From: Cynocephalus volans
Taxonomy: Eukaryota; Chordata; Mammalia; Dermoptera; Cynocephalidae
Reading direction: 5' to 3'
NCBI RefSeq assembly: GCF_027409185.1
Contig: NC_084461.1
Coordinates: forward strand, 186,780,001 to 186,844,000
DNA: 64,000 bases
Shown: positions 45,552 through 57,110 of the stretch, piece by piece
Layout of the letters: each line of letters opens with the position of its first letter
How positions within the stretch are numbered: the stretch's first letter is position 1
Program-made: the position numbers and the translations under genes
The notes under the pieces: generated by a model
The model's database searches: none
Seen by the model: the letters and a program-made list of their open reading frames with translations, nothing else
Told to the model about the DNA's origin: nothing

Positions 45552-48500
45552 ACAGGGGACCTGAACACCCCACTGTCAATATTGGACAGATCATCTAGGC
45601 AAAGAATCAGCAGAGAAACACAAGATCTATACAATACCCTAGACCAACTGGACTTGGCAGATATCTACACAACATTCCATCCAACAACCTCAGAATATGC
45701 ATTCTTCTCATCAGCACATGGATCATTCTCCAGGATAGATCACATATTAGGTCACAAATCAAGTCTCAACAGATTCAAAAAAATTGGAATTATCCCATGT
45801 ATTTTCTCAGACCATAATGGAATAAAACTAGATATCTATAAAAAATGAAATTCTGGAAACTATACAAACACATGGAAATTAAACAGCATTCTACTTAATG
45901 ACATATGGGTCCAAGAAGAAATCAAGCAGGAAATAAAAAAATTTATTGAAACTAATGAAAATAATGATACATCATACCGAAACCTGTGGATACTGCAAAA
46001 GCAGTATTAAGGGGGAAAATTATTGCATTAAATGCACACCTCAGAAGAATGGAAAGATGGCAAGTGAACAACCTAACACTTCACCTTAAAGATCTAGAAA
46101 AACAAGAACAATCCAAACCTAAAGTTAGCAGACGGAAAGAAATCATTAAGATCAGAGCAAAACTTAATGAAATTGAAACTCAAAAAACAATACAAAAGAT
46201 CAATGAATCATAAAGTTGGTTTTTTGAAAAGATAAATAAAATGGACAAACCATTAGCATGGCTAACAAAGAAGAGAAGAGAGAAGATTCAAATAACAAAA
46301 ATTAGAAATGAAAAAGGTGATATTACAACTGATTCATCTGAAATACAAGCAATCATTAGAGACTACTATAAACAACTATATGCCGACAAGTTTGAAAATC
46401 TAGAGGAAATGGATAAATTTCCAGACACACACAAGCTCCCAAAACTGAGCCATGAAGATGTAGAAAATCTGAACAGACCAATAACAATAAAGGAGATTGA
46501 AGCTGTTATCAGAAGGCTCCCAACAAAGAAAAGCCCAGGACCAGATGGATTCACAGCAGAATTTCACCAAACATTCAAACAGGAATTGACACCGATTCTT
46601 TACAAACTATTCCAAAAGATTGAAACAGACGCAAATCTCCCAAACTCATTCTATGAAGCAAACATCATCCTGATACCAAAACCAGGTAAAGATATAACCA
46701 AAAAAGAAAACTTACAGGCTGATATCCTTGATGAATATAGATGCAAAAATCCTCACTAAAATACTAGCAAACAGAATACAGCAACACATATGTAAAATTA
46801 TTCACCACAATCAAGTGGGATTCATCCCAGGGATGCAAGGTTGGTTCAACATACGCAAATCAATAAATGTGATACACCATATTAATAAAATCAGACACAA
46901 GGACCATATGATCATCTCTATAGATGCTGAAAAAGCATTTGATAAAATTCAACACTCATTCATGACAAAGACCCTCTATAAGTTAGGTATAGATGGAAAG
47001 TATCTCCACATAATTAAAGCCATATATGATAAACCCACTGCCAATATCATCCTGAATGGGGAAAAGCTGAAAGCTTTTCCTTTAAGAACAGGAACTAGAC
47101 AAGGATGCCCACTCTCACCACTCTTATTCAACATAGGGTTGGAAGTACTAGCGAGAGCAATCAGAGAAGAGAAGGAAATAAAGGGCATCCAGTTGGAAAA
47201 GATGAAGTCAAACTGTCCCTGTTTGCAGATGACATGATCCTATATATCGAACAGCCTAAAGCCTCTACAAAAAAATTCTTGGAGGTGATAAATGATTTCA
47301 TCACAGTAGCAGGATACAAAATCAACACACAAAAATCAGTAGCATTTCTATTCTCTAATAGTGAACATGCAGAAAGAGAAATCAAGAAAGCTTGCCCATT
47401 TACAATAGCCACCCAAAAAAATAAAATACTTAGGAATTGAGTTAACCAAGGATGTGAAAAATCTCTATCATGAGAATTACAAACCACTGCTGAGAGAAAT
47501 TAGAGAGGTTACAAGAAGATGGAAAGATATCCCATGCTCTTGGATTGGAAGAATCAACATAGTGAAAATGTCCATACTGCCCAAAGTGATATACAAATTT
47601 AATGCAATCCCCACCAAAATTCCAATGATATTTTTCTCAGAAATGGAAAGAACTATCCAGACATTTATATGGAATAACAAAAGACCACACATAGCCAAAG
47701 CAACGCTGAGCAAAAAAAATAAGGCTGGAGGCATAACACTACCTGATTTTAAACTATACTAGAAAGCTATAATAACCAAAACAGTATGGTACTGGCATAA
47801 AAACAGACACACTGATCAATGGAATAGAATAGAGAATCCAGAAATCAACCCACACACCTACAGCCATCTGATCTTTGACAAAGGCACCAAGCCTATACTC
47901 TGGGGAAGAGACTGCCTCTTTAGCAAATGGTGCTGGGAGAACTGGATATCAATATGTAGGAGAATGAAACTAGACCCATACCTTTCACCATACACTAAAG
48001 TCAATTCAAAATGGATTAAAGAATTAAACATACACCCTGAAACAATAAAACTTCTTAAAGAAAACATAGGAGAGACACTTCAGGAAATAGGACTGGACAC
48101 AGACTTCATGACTACGACCCCAAAAGCACGGGCAACCAAATGAAAAATAAACAAATGGGATTATATCAAACTAAAGAGCTTCTGCACAGCAAAAGAAACA
48201 ATTAACAGAGTTAAAAGACAACCAACGGAGTGGGAGAAAATATTTGCAAAATATACATCTGACAAAGGATTAATATCCAGAATATACAAGGAACTCAAAC
48301 AACTTTACAAGAAAGAAACAAGCAACCCAATTAAAAAATGGGCAAAAGAGCTAGGCAGGCATTTCTCTAAGGAAGATATACAAATGGCCAACAGACATAT
48401 TAGAAAATGCTCAACATCACTCAGCATCTGGGAAATGCAAATCAAAACTACACTGAGATACCATCTCACCCCAGTTAGGATGGCTAAAATCCAAAAGACT

Positions 48501-48953
48501 CTGAACGATAAATGCTGGCGAGGTTTCGGAGAAAAAGGAACTCTCATACATTGTTGGTGGGACTGCAAAATGGTGCAGCCTCTATGGAACATGGTATGGA
48601 GGTTCCTCAAACAATTGCAGATAGATCTGCCATATGACCCAGCTATCCCACTGCTGGGAATATACCCAGAGGAATGGAAATCATCAAGTCGAAGGTATAC
48701 CTGTACCCCAATGTTCATCGCAGCACTCTTTACAATAGCCAAGAGTTGGAACCAGCCCAAATGTCCATCATCAGATGAGTGGATACGGAAAATGTGGTAT
48801 ATCTACACAATGGATTACTACTCAGCTATAAAAACGAATGAAATACTGCCATTTGCAACAACATGGATGGACCTTTTGAGAATTATATTAAGTGAAACAA
48901 GTCAGGCACAGAAAGAGAAATACCACATGTTCTCACTTATTGGTGGGAGCTAA
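44938..48953 (+). pseudogene. L1-B ORF2 (endonuclease/reverse transcriptase), broken
   Basis: ATG at 44938 to the stop at 48951-48953; ~3.84 kb without the inserted SINE. A deletion early on makes a stop near 45030. The endonuclease keeps the SDH triplet (IFSDHNGIKLD at ~45805-45840). The RT core is at 46241-47240 ([22 protein letters not shown]), FADD near 47225-47240, and the C-terminus with its Cys motif at 48384-48953. Several frameshifts (near 46740, 47237, 47437) and a SINE at 45371 break it. Confidence 0.94.
45371..45544 (+). mobile_element. CYN-type SINE, class A, in L1-B endonuclease region
   Basis: GGTCGAGCCCGTGGCGCACT to GTCACAAAAAAGAC, ~30 A and then an (AT)n run. TSD TATAATAACAGGGG at 45357-45370 and 45545-45558, perfect. 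Confidence 0.95.
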
Positions 48954-48967
48954 AAATAAATAAATAA

Positions 48968-49003
<36 letters not shown>

Positions 49004-49228
49004 CAAAACCGGGGGAGGGGAGGAGACACAACAACTACAATTCCTTGAAGTGGATACGACAAGCAAACAGAAAGGACATGGTTGGGTGGGAACGGGGAGA
49101 GGGAGGAGGGAGGGAGGTTTCGGTGATGGGCCACAATAATCATCCACATTGTATATCTACAAAATAAAATTAAGGAAAAATAAAATAAAATAAAATAAAA
49201 ATAAGTAAAAATAAAACACAGTTGACCA

Positions 49229-50440
49229 CAACATACAGCACAACAATAAAAATTATCAAGTAGCCGTTTCTATTTTCTTCACAAATTCCTTTTCAGTCTG
49301 TTAGCTACAAAAATTTTATTTTATTGTTTTAAGTATCTCTATTTTGGTTCTTATCAAAGTATTTGCCCCAGGTAAGTAGGTCTCTTCACAGGAGAGTAAT
49401 TCTATTCTTTCCATCTTTCTGCTCTGCCATCTTGGCCTGTAGGCTTTTGTGTTCATGATCACATCACCTCAGGGTAATATCATTGCTGCTTCGGCTCCAG
49501 AGAGCACATCTGTGTCTGCTGCCCCCATGTATCAGGAAAGGAGAAGCTTTCCCAGAAACACCTCTAGCCGACATTCTTAGGGAAAGTCTGAAGAAGGGAG
49601 CATAAATTGTTGGGCACGTTGCCATGCCAAATATAATTGGGGTTTGTTTAGTAAAAAAGGGCAATGGATCTTGGGCAGGCAATTTGCAATGTCAGCTACA
49701 GCTGAGTCCTTGGAGGGGCGGTTGTCCTGGTTCTGCACCTGAGTGTTGGGTTGGATCTGCTCCTAACATATGCTCTTTCTTGGCTCAGTCAAGACTCAGT
49801 ACCTCCTCCCTGCTGATTCAACCTTCCCTCCAATTGCTGACACAGCAGACTCCTCTGAGTATCTGCCCGATGCTGTCACAGTGAGTCCCAGAACAGGCAC
49901 ACAAAGCTTTCAACCAGCGATTCATGCCCCAAGTATTTAGGGGAGGCCCAGGAGCACAGACTGGATCTTTCTTCCTCACACCTGAACTTGCCACCGTCTA
50001 CTTCACAATGTTGGCATAGGGCCACCACCTGCCTCAGGGTTTTCTTCAAGGCTCTCACAAGTGGAGTGGGGACAACAACTCCCATCTCTGTCCCAGAGCT
50101 CATCCTGTGCATCTACCTTCCTCCCCTCTTCTCTTTTCTCCCTTTCTCCCCATCAACTTCCAGCCCTGGAAGAACTTTCTCTCTCCTTTCTTCTATATCT
50201 TATCTTCCTTCTTCCCATCTCCAGCCTCCTGGCTAAGTCTTCATGTTGGACAGGAGTTTCTTCTGCCCATTGCAAGCAGAAACTCTGTGATCTTAATATG
50301 ACAAATGGGAGCTAAAGGAATTTTTAAAAATTCTAATCTTTTCTCACTTGATAGTTCTGGGATATCGAGCCATTTTTTTCTACGCAAAATCTTGTTTTCG
50401 GTGTTATAACATTGTGAATGCAATTAATGCCTCTGAGTTG
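49229..50440. other. intergenic, no assigned gene
   Basis: 49420-49640 ('ctctgccatcttggcctg...gatcacatcacctcagggtaatatcattgctgcttcggctcc') looks like an old repeat end. 49640-50320 is non-repetitive and mildly GC-rich. An open 78-codon frame lies on the minus strand at 49876-50112, but it has no splice or conservation support that I can see. Confidence 0.45.
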
Positions 50441-50461
50441 TACACTTAAAAATGGTTAAAA

Positions 50462-50576
50462 ATGGCTGGCTGGTTAACTAAGTTGGTTAGAACGTGGTGC
50501 TGATAACACCAAGGGGCAGGGTTCGATCCCTGTACCGGCCAGCAGCCAAAAAAAAAAAAAAAAAAAAAAAAAAAGT
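50462..50576 (+). mobile_element. CYN-type SINE, class C, close to tRNA-Ile
   Basis: GGCTGGCTGGTTAACTAAGT, GGTGCTGATAACACCAAGG, GGGTTCGATCCCTGTACCGG, CAGCAGCC and ~28 A. Confidence 0.94.
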
Positions 50577-50920
50577 TAAAGTGGTAAAGCTTGTTTATAT
50601 ATATGTTTTACTACAATTTTAAAAATACTGTAAAATACCAAAAAACATTAAATTGTACACTTTCAATGGGTGAATTGTAGGTTATATGAATTATGTCTCA
50701 ATAAGACTGTTAAAAAAATCCAGTATGAATGTCAAAACCTAAATACTAATTCCTTCATTTTCTTTGCTCTTCTTGGGTAACAACCCTACCTCCCCTTCTT
50801 TCCTGCCTCTGCAGTCTTGGCAAATGGGTGCCTTGGGTTGTCTAGGGTCAAAGTCAGGTATGAGGAAAGACAATAAAAGAATACTGATATTTTGCTTAAA
50901 ATCGAAACTTCTATTAAACA

Positions 50921-51002
<82 letters not shown>

Positions 51003-51069
51003 CCTACCTACCTACCTACCTACCTACCTACCTACCTACCTATCTATCTATCTATCTATCTATCTATCT
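50921..51069 (+). repeat. (TATC)n-(TACC)n-(TATC)n compound microsatellite
   Basis: About 20 TATC units (50921-51000), ten TACC units (51001-51040), then seven TATC units. No interruptions inside the blocks. Confidence 0.97.
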
Positions 51070-51144
51070 CCCTTATTTTTTTTAAAACATAGCAGATCAT
51101 GCAGACTGTTTTTCATCCTACTTTTTTTGTTTAATACATTTCTC

Positions 51145-51307
51145 GGGCCAGCCCGTGGCTCACTTGGGTGAGTATGGTTCTGACAACGCCAAGGCCATGG
51201 GTTCGGATCCCATATAGGGATGGCCGGTTGGCTCACTGGGTGAGCGTGGTGCTGACAACACCAAGTCAAGGGTTAAGATCCCCTTACCGGTCATCTTAAA
51301 AAAAAAA
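51145..51307 (+). mobile_element. CYN-type SINE, class B dimer
   Basis: GGGCCAGCCCGTGGCTCACT to TTACCGGTCATCTTAAAAAA. Short TSD ATACATTT around it (with a CTC/GTC mismatch). Confidence 0.94.
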
Positions 51308-51309
51308 AT

Positions 51310-51900
51310 ACATTTGTCCCAGGAAATCCTAATAAGAGTTTCATTGACAACCACTAACCCCAAGTGTATCCAATTGGCCTTCCTCACATATATTAAATGT
51401 ATACCCAGAAAGACACACATACATATACTCACACAGACTGTGATGCATGAAATCAGTTAACTTAGTACTAAAGAATTTAATAAACTAGTTGATCTGGCAT
51501 TAAATTTTTTGTATTGAAATCAATGAAAAACTATCTGGCACCTCCAGGATGTAGGATTGAGGATTGTATCAAATTTGCTTATTTTGTTCGAGCCTTTCCT
51601 TCTAGAAAGTATATAAATGAGATTTAGTCATTTTATTTAAATTCAAGCTCTGGCAGAGGCCAAATATTCCCTGTACACATTTTCTTAGATATATACCCAA
51701 AATTTAATTTTGGCCTCTTTTGTACAGTTAGATTATAGATTTAATATGGTCGTGATCTATCCAATTGTCAGAATTGAACACTAAGAGCTGAATCTGTAAA
51801 ATGATAGAAGAACTTGAGTCCAAGTTGCCTCCCAACTTAAAAATCTCTTCTCCAAAATCTCCTACCTACCTGGTTATCATCCATTCTCCACTTGACTTTT
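51310..51900. other. intergenic, nothing recognised
   Basis: AT-rich unique-looking sequence. Confidence 0.5.
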
Positions 51901-51904
51901 AGAG

Positions 51905-52440
51905 AATTTATTACTTATTAATTTACTTATTCACTTTTATTGACATAAGATTCATATGACATAAAGTTAGCCTTTTTAAAGTGTACAATTCAGTGGCATT
52001 TTAGTACATTCACAATGTTATATGACCACCACCTCTGTCTAGTTCCAAACATTTTCATCACTCCAAAAGGAAACCCCATACCTGTTAAGCAGTTGCTTCC
52101 AACTCCCTCCTCCCCCCAGCTGCTGGCAACCACCAATCTGCCATCTGTTTCTATGGATTTACTTATTCTGAATATTTCATTTAATGGAATCATACAATAG
52201 GTGACGTGTTGTGTCTGGCTTCTTTCACTCAATATATTGTTTTTGAGGGTCATCCCGATTGTAAAATGTGTCAGTACTTTTTTTGTTATGGCTGAGTAAT
52301 GTTCCATTGTATGTACCCACATTTTGTTTATCCATTCATAAGCTGATGGACATTTGGGTGGTTTCCACCTTTTGCTGTTGTGAATAGTGCTGCTATGAAC
52401 ATGTGTATACATGTACTTATTTGAGTGTGCTTAATTTTTG
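51905..52440 (-). mobile_element. old L1 3' end
   Basis: 'tattgacataagattcatatgacataaag', 'tttaaagtgtacaattcagtggc', 'gctgatggacatttgggtggtttccacc' are antisense text of a mammal-wide L1 3' end. Confidence 0.82.
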
Positions 52441-53486
52441 CTGAAAATAGAATCAATTTTCTATGTACTCAACAAATATTTGCTGAATTGAATTAGAACT
52501 GTGGCACCAACCACTGATTTCACAAATGTTTTGCTTTACTAGATAAAAGTCACAAAATCTTAAAAATGTTTGTGGTAGGAACTTTATAAGTGATCTTGTT
52601 CAACCCCCTCATCAGGAAACTGCATGCACTCAAAGCACTAGTCTGCTTAGAAGGCCCTAAATACAGTTTACATCATGGTGTGCGGTGCCCTCCTGATATT
52701 GTCCTTTGTTAACTGAATGTATACAATATGTCTTTTCTTGTCACAAGATAGTTCTCTTTGAGAAGTGGTTGTATGAGTTTTAGTAGCTTGTCATTCTTTC
52801 AACGTTTTGCTTTTTAAAAAATTTCATGAAATCACTACCATCAGCATTGTTTGTGTAAAGTAGATACAGTAGTCTTAATTGAATTCAGTGATAACATTAA
52901 TTTTTGGTCCAAAATAGTCAATGAAGCATCATGAGGTGTTGGGGGGTTTATTTATTTATTTTTGTTTGCTTTCTTTGCAGTTTAAGATTCTGCCTAGCTC
53001 TGATTAAATCACTTTTTTAAAAAATCAAAAAAATTTTTTTCTTTTACCCCTGAGTACAATTGAATCACTTTTTGATTAAATGAACCAGCACTAGCTCCTT
53101 ACCTTTGCAAGGAAATATTAACACTTCTCAGAACATCACAGTTAACTTAAACATTTTTCTTATATCTGATGTTATCACTCTCCCTAAATTTTTAGCAGAG
53201 CTGAAATCAAATTGACAAGGGGTGTGGTTTGTGCACTATATCCACCTTTGGCATAAAACTTCATGGAACAGTGATTATCCAACCTTGATTTAATACACCA
53301 GGCAGCAGTAAAAGTAAAAATTGAGGACAGGGACTTGACCTGCCTTGCTGTACTCCTCCTGGATAGTGCATTGGACTCAGCAGGACTTCAGTCAATATTT
53401 GTTGAATGTGTAGATGAAATTAATTTGACTATGGTTTCTGAAGCAATATTAATAAAAGTAGATGTAATTTTAAAAATAACAGTGAA
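52441..53486. other. intergenic, nothing recognised
   Basis: 'tcaaccccctcatc' at ~52600 hints at a MIR-like scrap. No gene seen. Confidence 0.45.
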
Positions 53487-53613
53487 GGGCCGAGCCCGTG
53501 GCGCACTTGGGAGAGTGCGGCGCTGGGAGTGCAGCAACGCTCCCGCCACGGGTTCGGATCCTATATAGGAATGGCCGGTGCACTCACTGGCTGGGTGCCG
53601 GTCACGAAAAAGA

Positions 53614-53644
<31 letters not shown>
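53487..53644 (+). mobile_element. CYN-type SINE, class A
   Basis: GGGCCGAGCCCGTGGCGCAC to CGGTCACGAAAAAGAC and ~37 A. TSD AACAGTGAA at 53478-53486 and 53645-53653. Confidence 0.95.
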
Positions 53645-53647
<3 letters not shown>

Positions 53648-53707
53648 AGTGAAAATGAATTTCTTTATAAATGAAGGAATCTCTCTTAGGAGTCAATTTT
53701 TTGTTTT

Positions 53708-53990
53708 TTATTTTGGTGTTACTTATTTTTAATTGACAAGTAAAAATTGTACATATTTATGGTTTACCACATGATGTTTTGATAGATGTATACACTACGG
53801 AATGGCTAAATCAGGCAATTTAATATATGCATTACCTCACATATTTATTTTTTTTGAGATGAGAAGACTTCAAATCTACTCTCTCACCAATTATTAAGTA
53901 CACAATATATTGTTAATAACTGTAGTCACTACGACGTACAATAAGGAGTTAAAATTTTAATTGTTACCTATCTACCATGGTTCAGAAAGT
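53708..53990 (-). mobile_element. old L1 3' UTR (L1MA-like)
   Basis: 'aattgacaagtaaaaattgtacatatttatggtttacc', 'gatgttttgatagatgtatacac', 'ttgttaataactgtagtcactac' are antisense L1 3' UTR text. Confidence 0.8.
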
Positions 53991-54002
53991 TAAAAAAAAT
54001 TT

Positions 54003-54108
54003 TTTTTTGTTTTTTTTTGGCAGCTGGCCAGTATGGGGATCTGAACCCTTGACCTTAGTGTTATCAACACTACACTCTAACCAACTGAGCTTAATAACCT
54101 GCTAGCCC
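54003..54108 (-). mobile_element. CYN-type SINE, class C
   Basis: 'ggcagctggccagtatggggatctgaacccttgacc...ctctaaccaactgagcttaataacctgctagcccc', with a small insertion near the 5' head. Confidence 0.88.
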
Positions 54109-54244
54109 CCAAAAACGAAAATTTATTTTTAACTTTATAAGTGTTCTTGTTTTGACAGCTTTTTTTTCATTTTCTATTTTAAAGCTCTATAAATCCTCAC
54201 ATCTTTATAGCAGTTTACAAAGTACTTCCCAACCACTATTTTAT

Positions 54245-54389
54245 TTATTTATTTATTTTTATTTTAATTTTTTAAAAAACTTTTATTTTATCGATATACA
54301 TTGTGGTTGATTATTGTTGCCCCTTACCAAAACCTCCCTCCCTCCTCCCTCTCCTCCCTCCTCCCCAACAATGTCCTTTCTGTTTGCTT
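54245..54389 (-). mobile_element. 5'-truncated L1, same lineage as L1-A/B
   Basis: Only the last ~145 bp of the 3' UTR (TTGTGGTTGATTATTG..., C-rich run, AATGTCCTTTCTGTTTGC in + orientation). Perfect 16-bp TSD CCAACCACTATTTTAT at 54229-54244 and 54390-54405. Confidence 0.94.
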
Positions 54390-54664
54390 CCAACCACTAT
54401 TTTATACTGTATTGTACTTCAATGGTGATAAGAATCATTACTGCCATAGTGAGAAAATTTAAAATCTTTCTAAACAATAAGGAACTAACTTAAAAAAACA
54501 TTATTTATAGTAATTTTCTCTGGATGTGTGGCATTATTTTGTTTTCTTCATTTCACTTGCCTTAGTTTTATGTAATGAACATCTACTGTTCTTCAAAAAA
54601 ACGAAAGACAAAATACAGGAAAAAAATCTCCACTTATATAGGATATGTAAATCTTGCATTCCAT

Positions 54665-54792
54665 CCTTTTATTTTTTTCGCTTATTGAAACATAATTGAT
54701 TGTACATATATGTGGTGTACAGCATTGAATATCAATACCTGTGTGCAATATGCGATGCTCAAATCAGGATAATTAGTATATTCAACATTCCA
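54665..54792 (-). mobile_element. L1 3' fragment
   Basis: 'tgaaacataattgattgtacatatatgtggtgtacagcattgaatatc' matches the fragment at 15425 almost base for base. Confidence 0.7.
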
Positions 54793-54799
54793 TCCTTTT

Positions 54800-55593
54800 A
54801 AAAACTAATCTACTACAGACCAAACATCCTGAGGATTTGGATACAGCAATGGGTTAGAGTCAACAATCCTGGTCTCTTGGAATTTACATTGTAGGAGGGG
54901 TGGCTGGAGACAGGTAATCAACAAAATAAACCTGTTGAACTGCAGAAAACTGTCACAAAAAGAATCAGTGCTAAAGAACTGTGTAGAAACAAACCAGGAA
55001 CGCCTATTGTTTTGCAGGGAATATTCTCTACTTATTTTGGTTGAGGACCTACTACCTTCTTTTTTTAAAAAAGAAATCAAAGTAATGCATGCATATAGTT
55101 TGAAATTATAAAATATATCAGTGTTTATAATAAGAAGCAACAGTTCTTCCACCCCATTGCTCCCTACTCTTACCCCTGTTCCAACTAATTTAATTTTTTG
55201 CTTTTAGTTCTTCTGGTGATAGCTTCCATCTCTCTAAAAATATACTTGTTATTTATTTATCAAATGTAGACATTATCTATTGACTTTCTGTTATGACTAA
55301 GACATGACTACTTCTCCCTTCAACATAGTTCTACTATTTTTAGCTATCCCTATTGGTTATGTTAATGATATGGTTAAACCTTGCAGCAAAACAAAACAAC
55401 ACACAGGTAGTTTACTGACTTCTCCACTTTGTAAAATGAAGTTTTGGGAGCTTTTACTTGGCTTTCTGTTTTGGCCACTTCCTTCCATCTTCCAAAGTCT
55501 AGTCAATTGGGCTGTTTTCATACTTTTACAGAAGGCATGAATTTAAAAAAGCACAGTGGCTTAACCTAAAAACGAAATTGTGGGCGTCTATTT
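54800..55593. other. intergenic, nothing recognised
   Basis: No gene or nameable repeat seen. Confidence 0.5.
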
Positions 55594-55686
55594 ATTTATT
55601 TTAAAGATGATGGGTAAGGGGATCTTAACCCTTGACTTGGTGTTGTCAGCACCATGCTCTCCCAAGTGAGCCACGGGCCAGCCCCC
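55594..55686 (-). mobile_element. CYN-type SINE, single class B monomer
   Basis: 'aaagatgatgggtaaggggatcttaacccttgacttgg...ctctcccaagtgagccacgggccagcccc': only one monomer. Diverged TSD TGTGGGCGTCTATTT / TGTGAACGTTTATTT. Confidence 0.87.
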
Positions 55687-55699
55687 TGTGAACGTTTAT

Positions 55700-57110
55700 T
55701 TTGAAGTAGGACTGAGCAACTTCTTTAGTCCTGACACTCTCTATCTACCCTGTGGGACTGAGCACAGTCAATGCCCTAGTAGCAGGGCTGGGACAAGGCC
55801 TAGGTCACAAAATTGAAGGGGGCGCTAAAAACCCAGCATTAAGATAAAACATATTTTAATGCAATCTTTTTTAAAAATCAAAATAAATGCCCCCAATCCA
55901 CGATGAACAAAACTATCAATATTTTTTTTAATAAAAACAGGCTCAGCAGAATGAATAGAGGAGAAAAGAGAAAAACAGAAGTGTTTATAGTTGCGCCTCA
56001 CCGTTAATAGTGGTCTTGGCCTGATTCTGTGGCATCTTATTAGAGGTGAAGAGTGTTTAGCTGAGGGACTAAGGTGTGCCTTTCAAATTAGGAATATAGA
56101 TACTGGATTTCGGGGTACAACCACCTCCTGACCTTGCAGTTTGTAAATTAGGGCGATATTGATTTATTTTGTAATTTAAGACATGAATCGAGGGGAGGGG
56201 CCAGTAGACAAATTTACTTTGTTTAGAACTTCGTGCATTCCCAATGCAGGTCTCTCCCTCTGCTCTGTGCATGCCCTGTTGGTCCAGGCAGCATGGTGCT
56301 TTGAATAAAGGTCAGCAAAAGGGGGTCATCCTCCTGATTATTCTCCCCCTCCTGATTATTCTCTTCTACCGGATTATTCTCTTCTATCTACCGGGAATGG
56401 GGGAAGCCCGGGCTTCCTTATCCACCACTGAGTCGCTGCAAAGTCTTGGGCTTCCCTAACAGCTGCAAATTCCTCCCTGGAGCTGCAAAGCTTCTGGGGT
56501 TGCCATGGTCCATGGGAGTGAAATGCCGGCCGCCCTCTGCTACCCCAGCTCCGAGCAGTCTGTTGCTGCTTTCCCCTGCATCCCTTTCAAAAGCTTTTAA
56601 AGGAGATCCCTGTGGGAAGGAAGGAGGACGGGACATTAACCAGGGCTTCGGTCCAAGCGGCTGGGGGGAATAATAGAGGCTTTTCTCAAACTAACGGAGC
56701 AAGCCCTGGGCTTGTTTCAAAAGATTTTTAAACCTCGGTCTCTCCCGGAGGGAAGCAGAGGAGCGGAGATGGTTGTTCCCAAGCTTAAGTTGCTATAGGC
56801 AGCTCCTTTCTGCTTTTCCCCCCAGGGACTCCTCACCTAGGGTCTTTCCCTGGAGGGCGGAGAGTGCAGAGGTGGTCCTCCCCAAACTTAACCTGCTGCG
56901 GGCAGCTCTTTCCAGCTTGTTCCAAAGGATTTCTCGACTTGGTCTGGCGGGAAGGGAAAGGCAAACAAATGAATTAGCCCCAATAGCAGGCTGTGGTCAA
57001 GGCAGAATGGGACTATCGGGGGTGACTTGCAAATTCTGGGAACACTGCAGAAAACGGGGAACTAACCGAGATGCTGAGAAGCCCCTTCATGCAGGCCTCT
57101 CGGTTTTGCC
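55700..57110 (+). other. upstream region of CLIP1, no repeat seen
   Basis: Repeat-poor, rising in GC towards the CpG island. The lack of repeats over ~1.4 kb in such a repeat-dense window suggests conserved upstream regulatory sequence; that is inference. Confidence 0.5.

Larger units (their letters stand above)
42833..49212 (+). mobile_element. L1-B: full-length, defective L1 with exact TSD
   Basis: Bounded by a perfect 16-bp TSD AAAACACAGTTGACCA at 42817-42832 and 49213-49228, giving 6380 bp. Layout: ~756-bp 5' UTR, ORF1, spacer with a SINE, ORF2 with a second SINE, 3' UTR with a (CA)n run (48969-49001) and G-tract (49009-49110), and a tail of AAAAT repeats. Both ORFs are broken. Confidence 0.95.

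Noticed and set aside
49876-50112. 78-codon minus-strand frame as a novel small gene
   Set aside because: Length and composition are within chance for this GC level. No signal peptide, domain or splice context was seen.
50462-50545. Possible tRNA-Ile gene
   Set aside because: The sequence is close to tRNA-Ile, but it lacks a good acceptor stem and ends in GCAGCC plus a long A-tail like its many sister copies. It is a SINE head.
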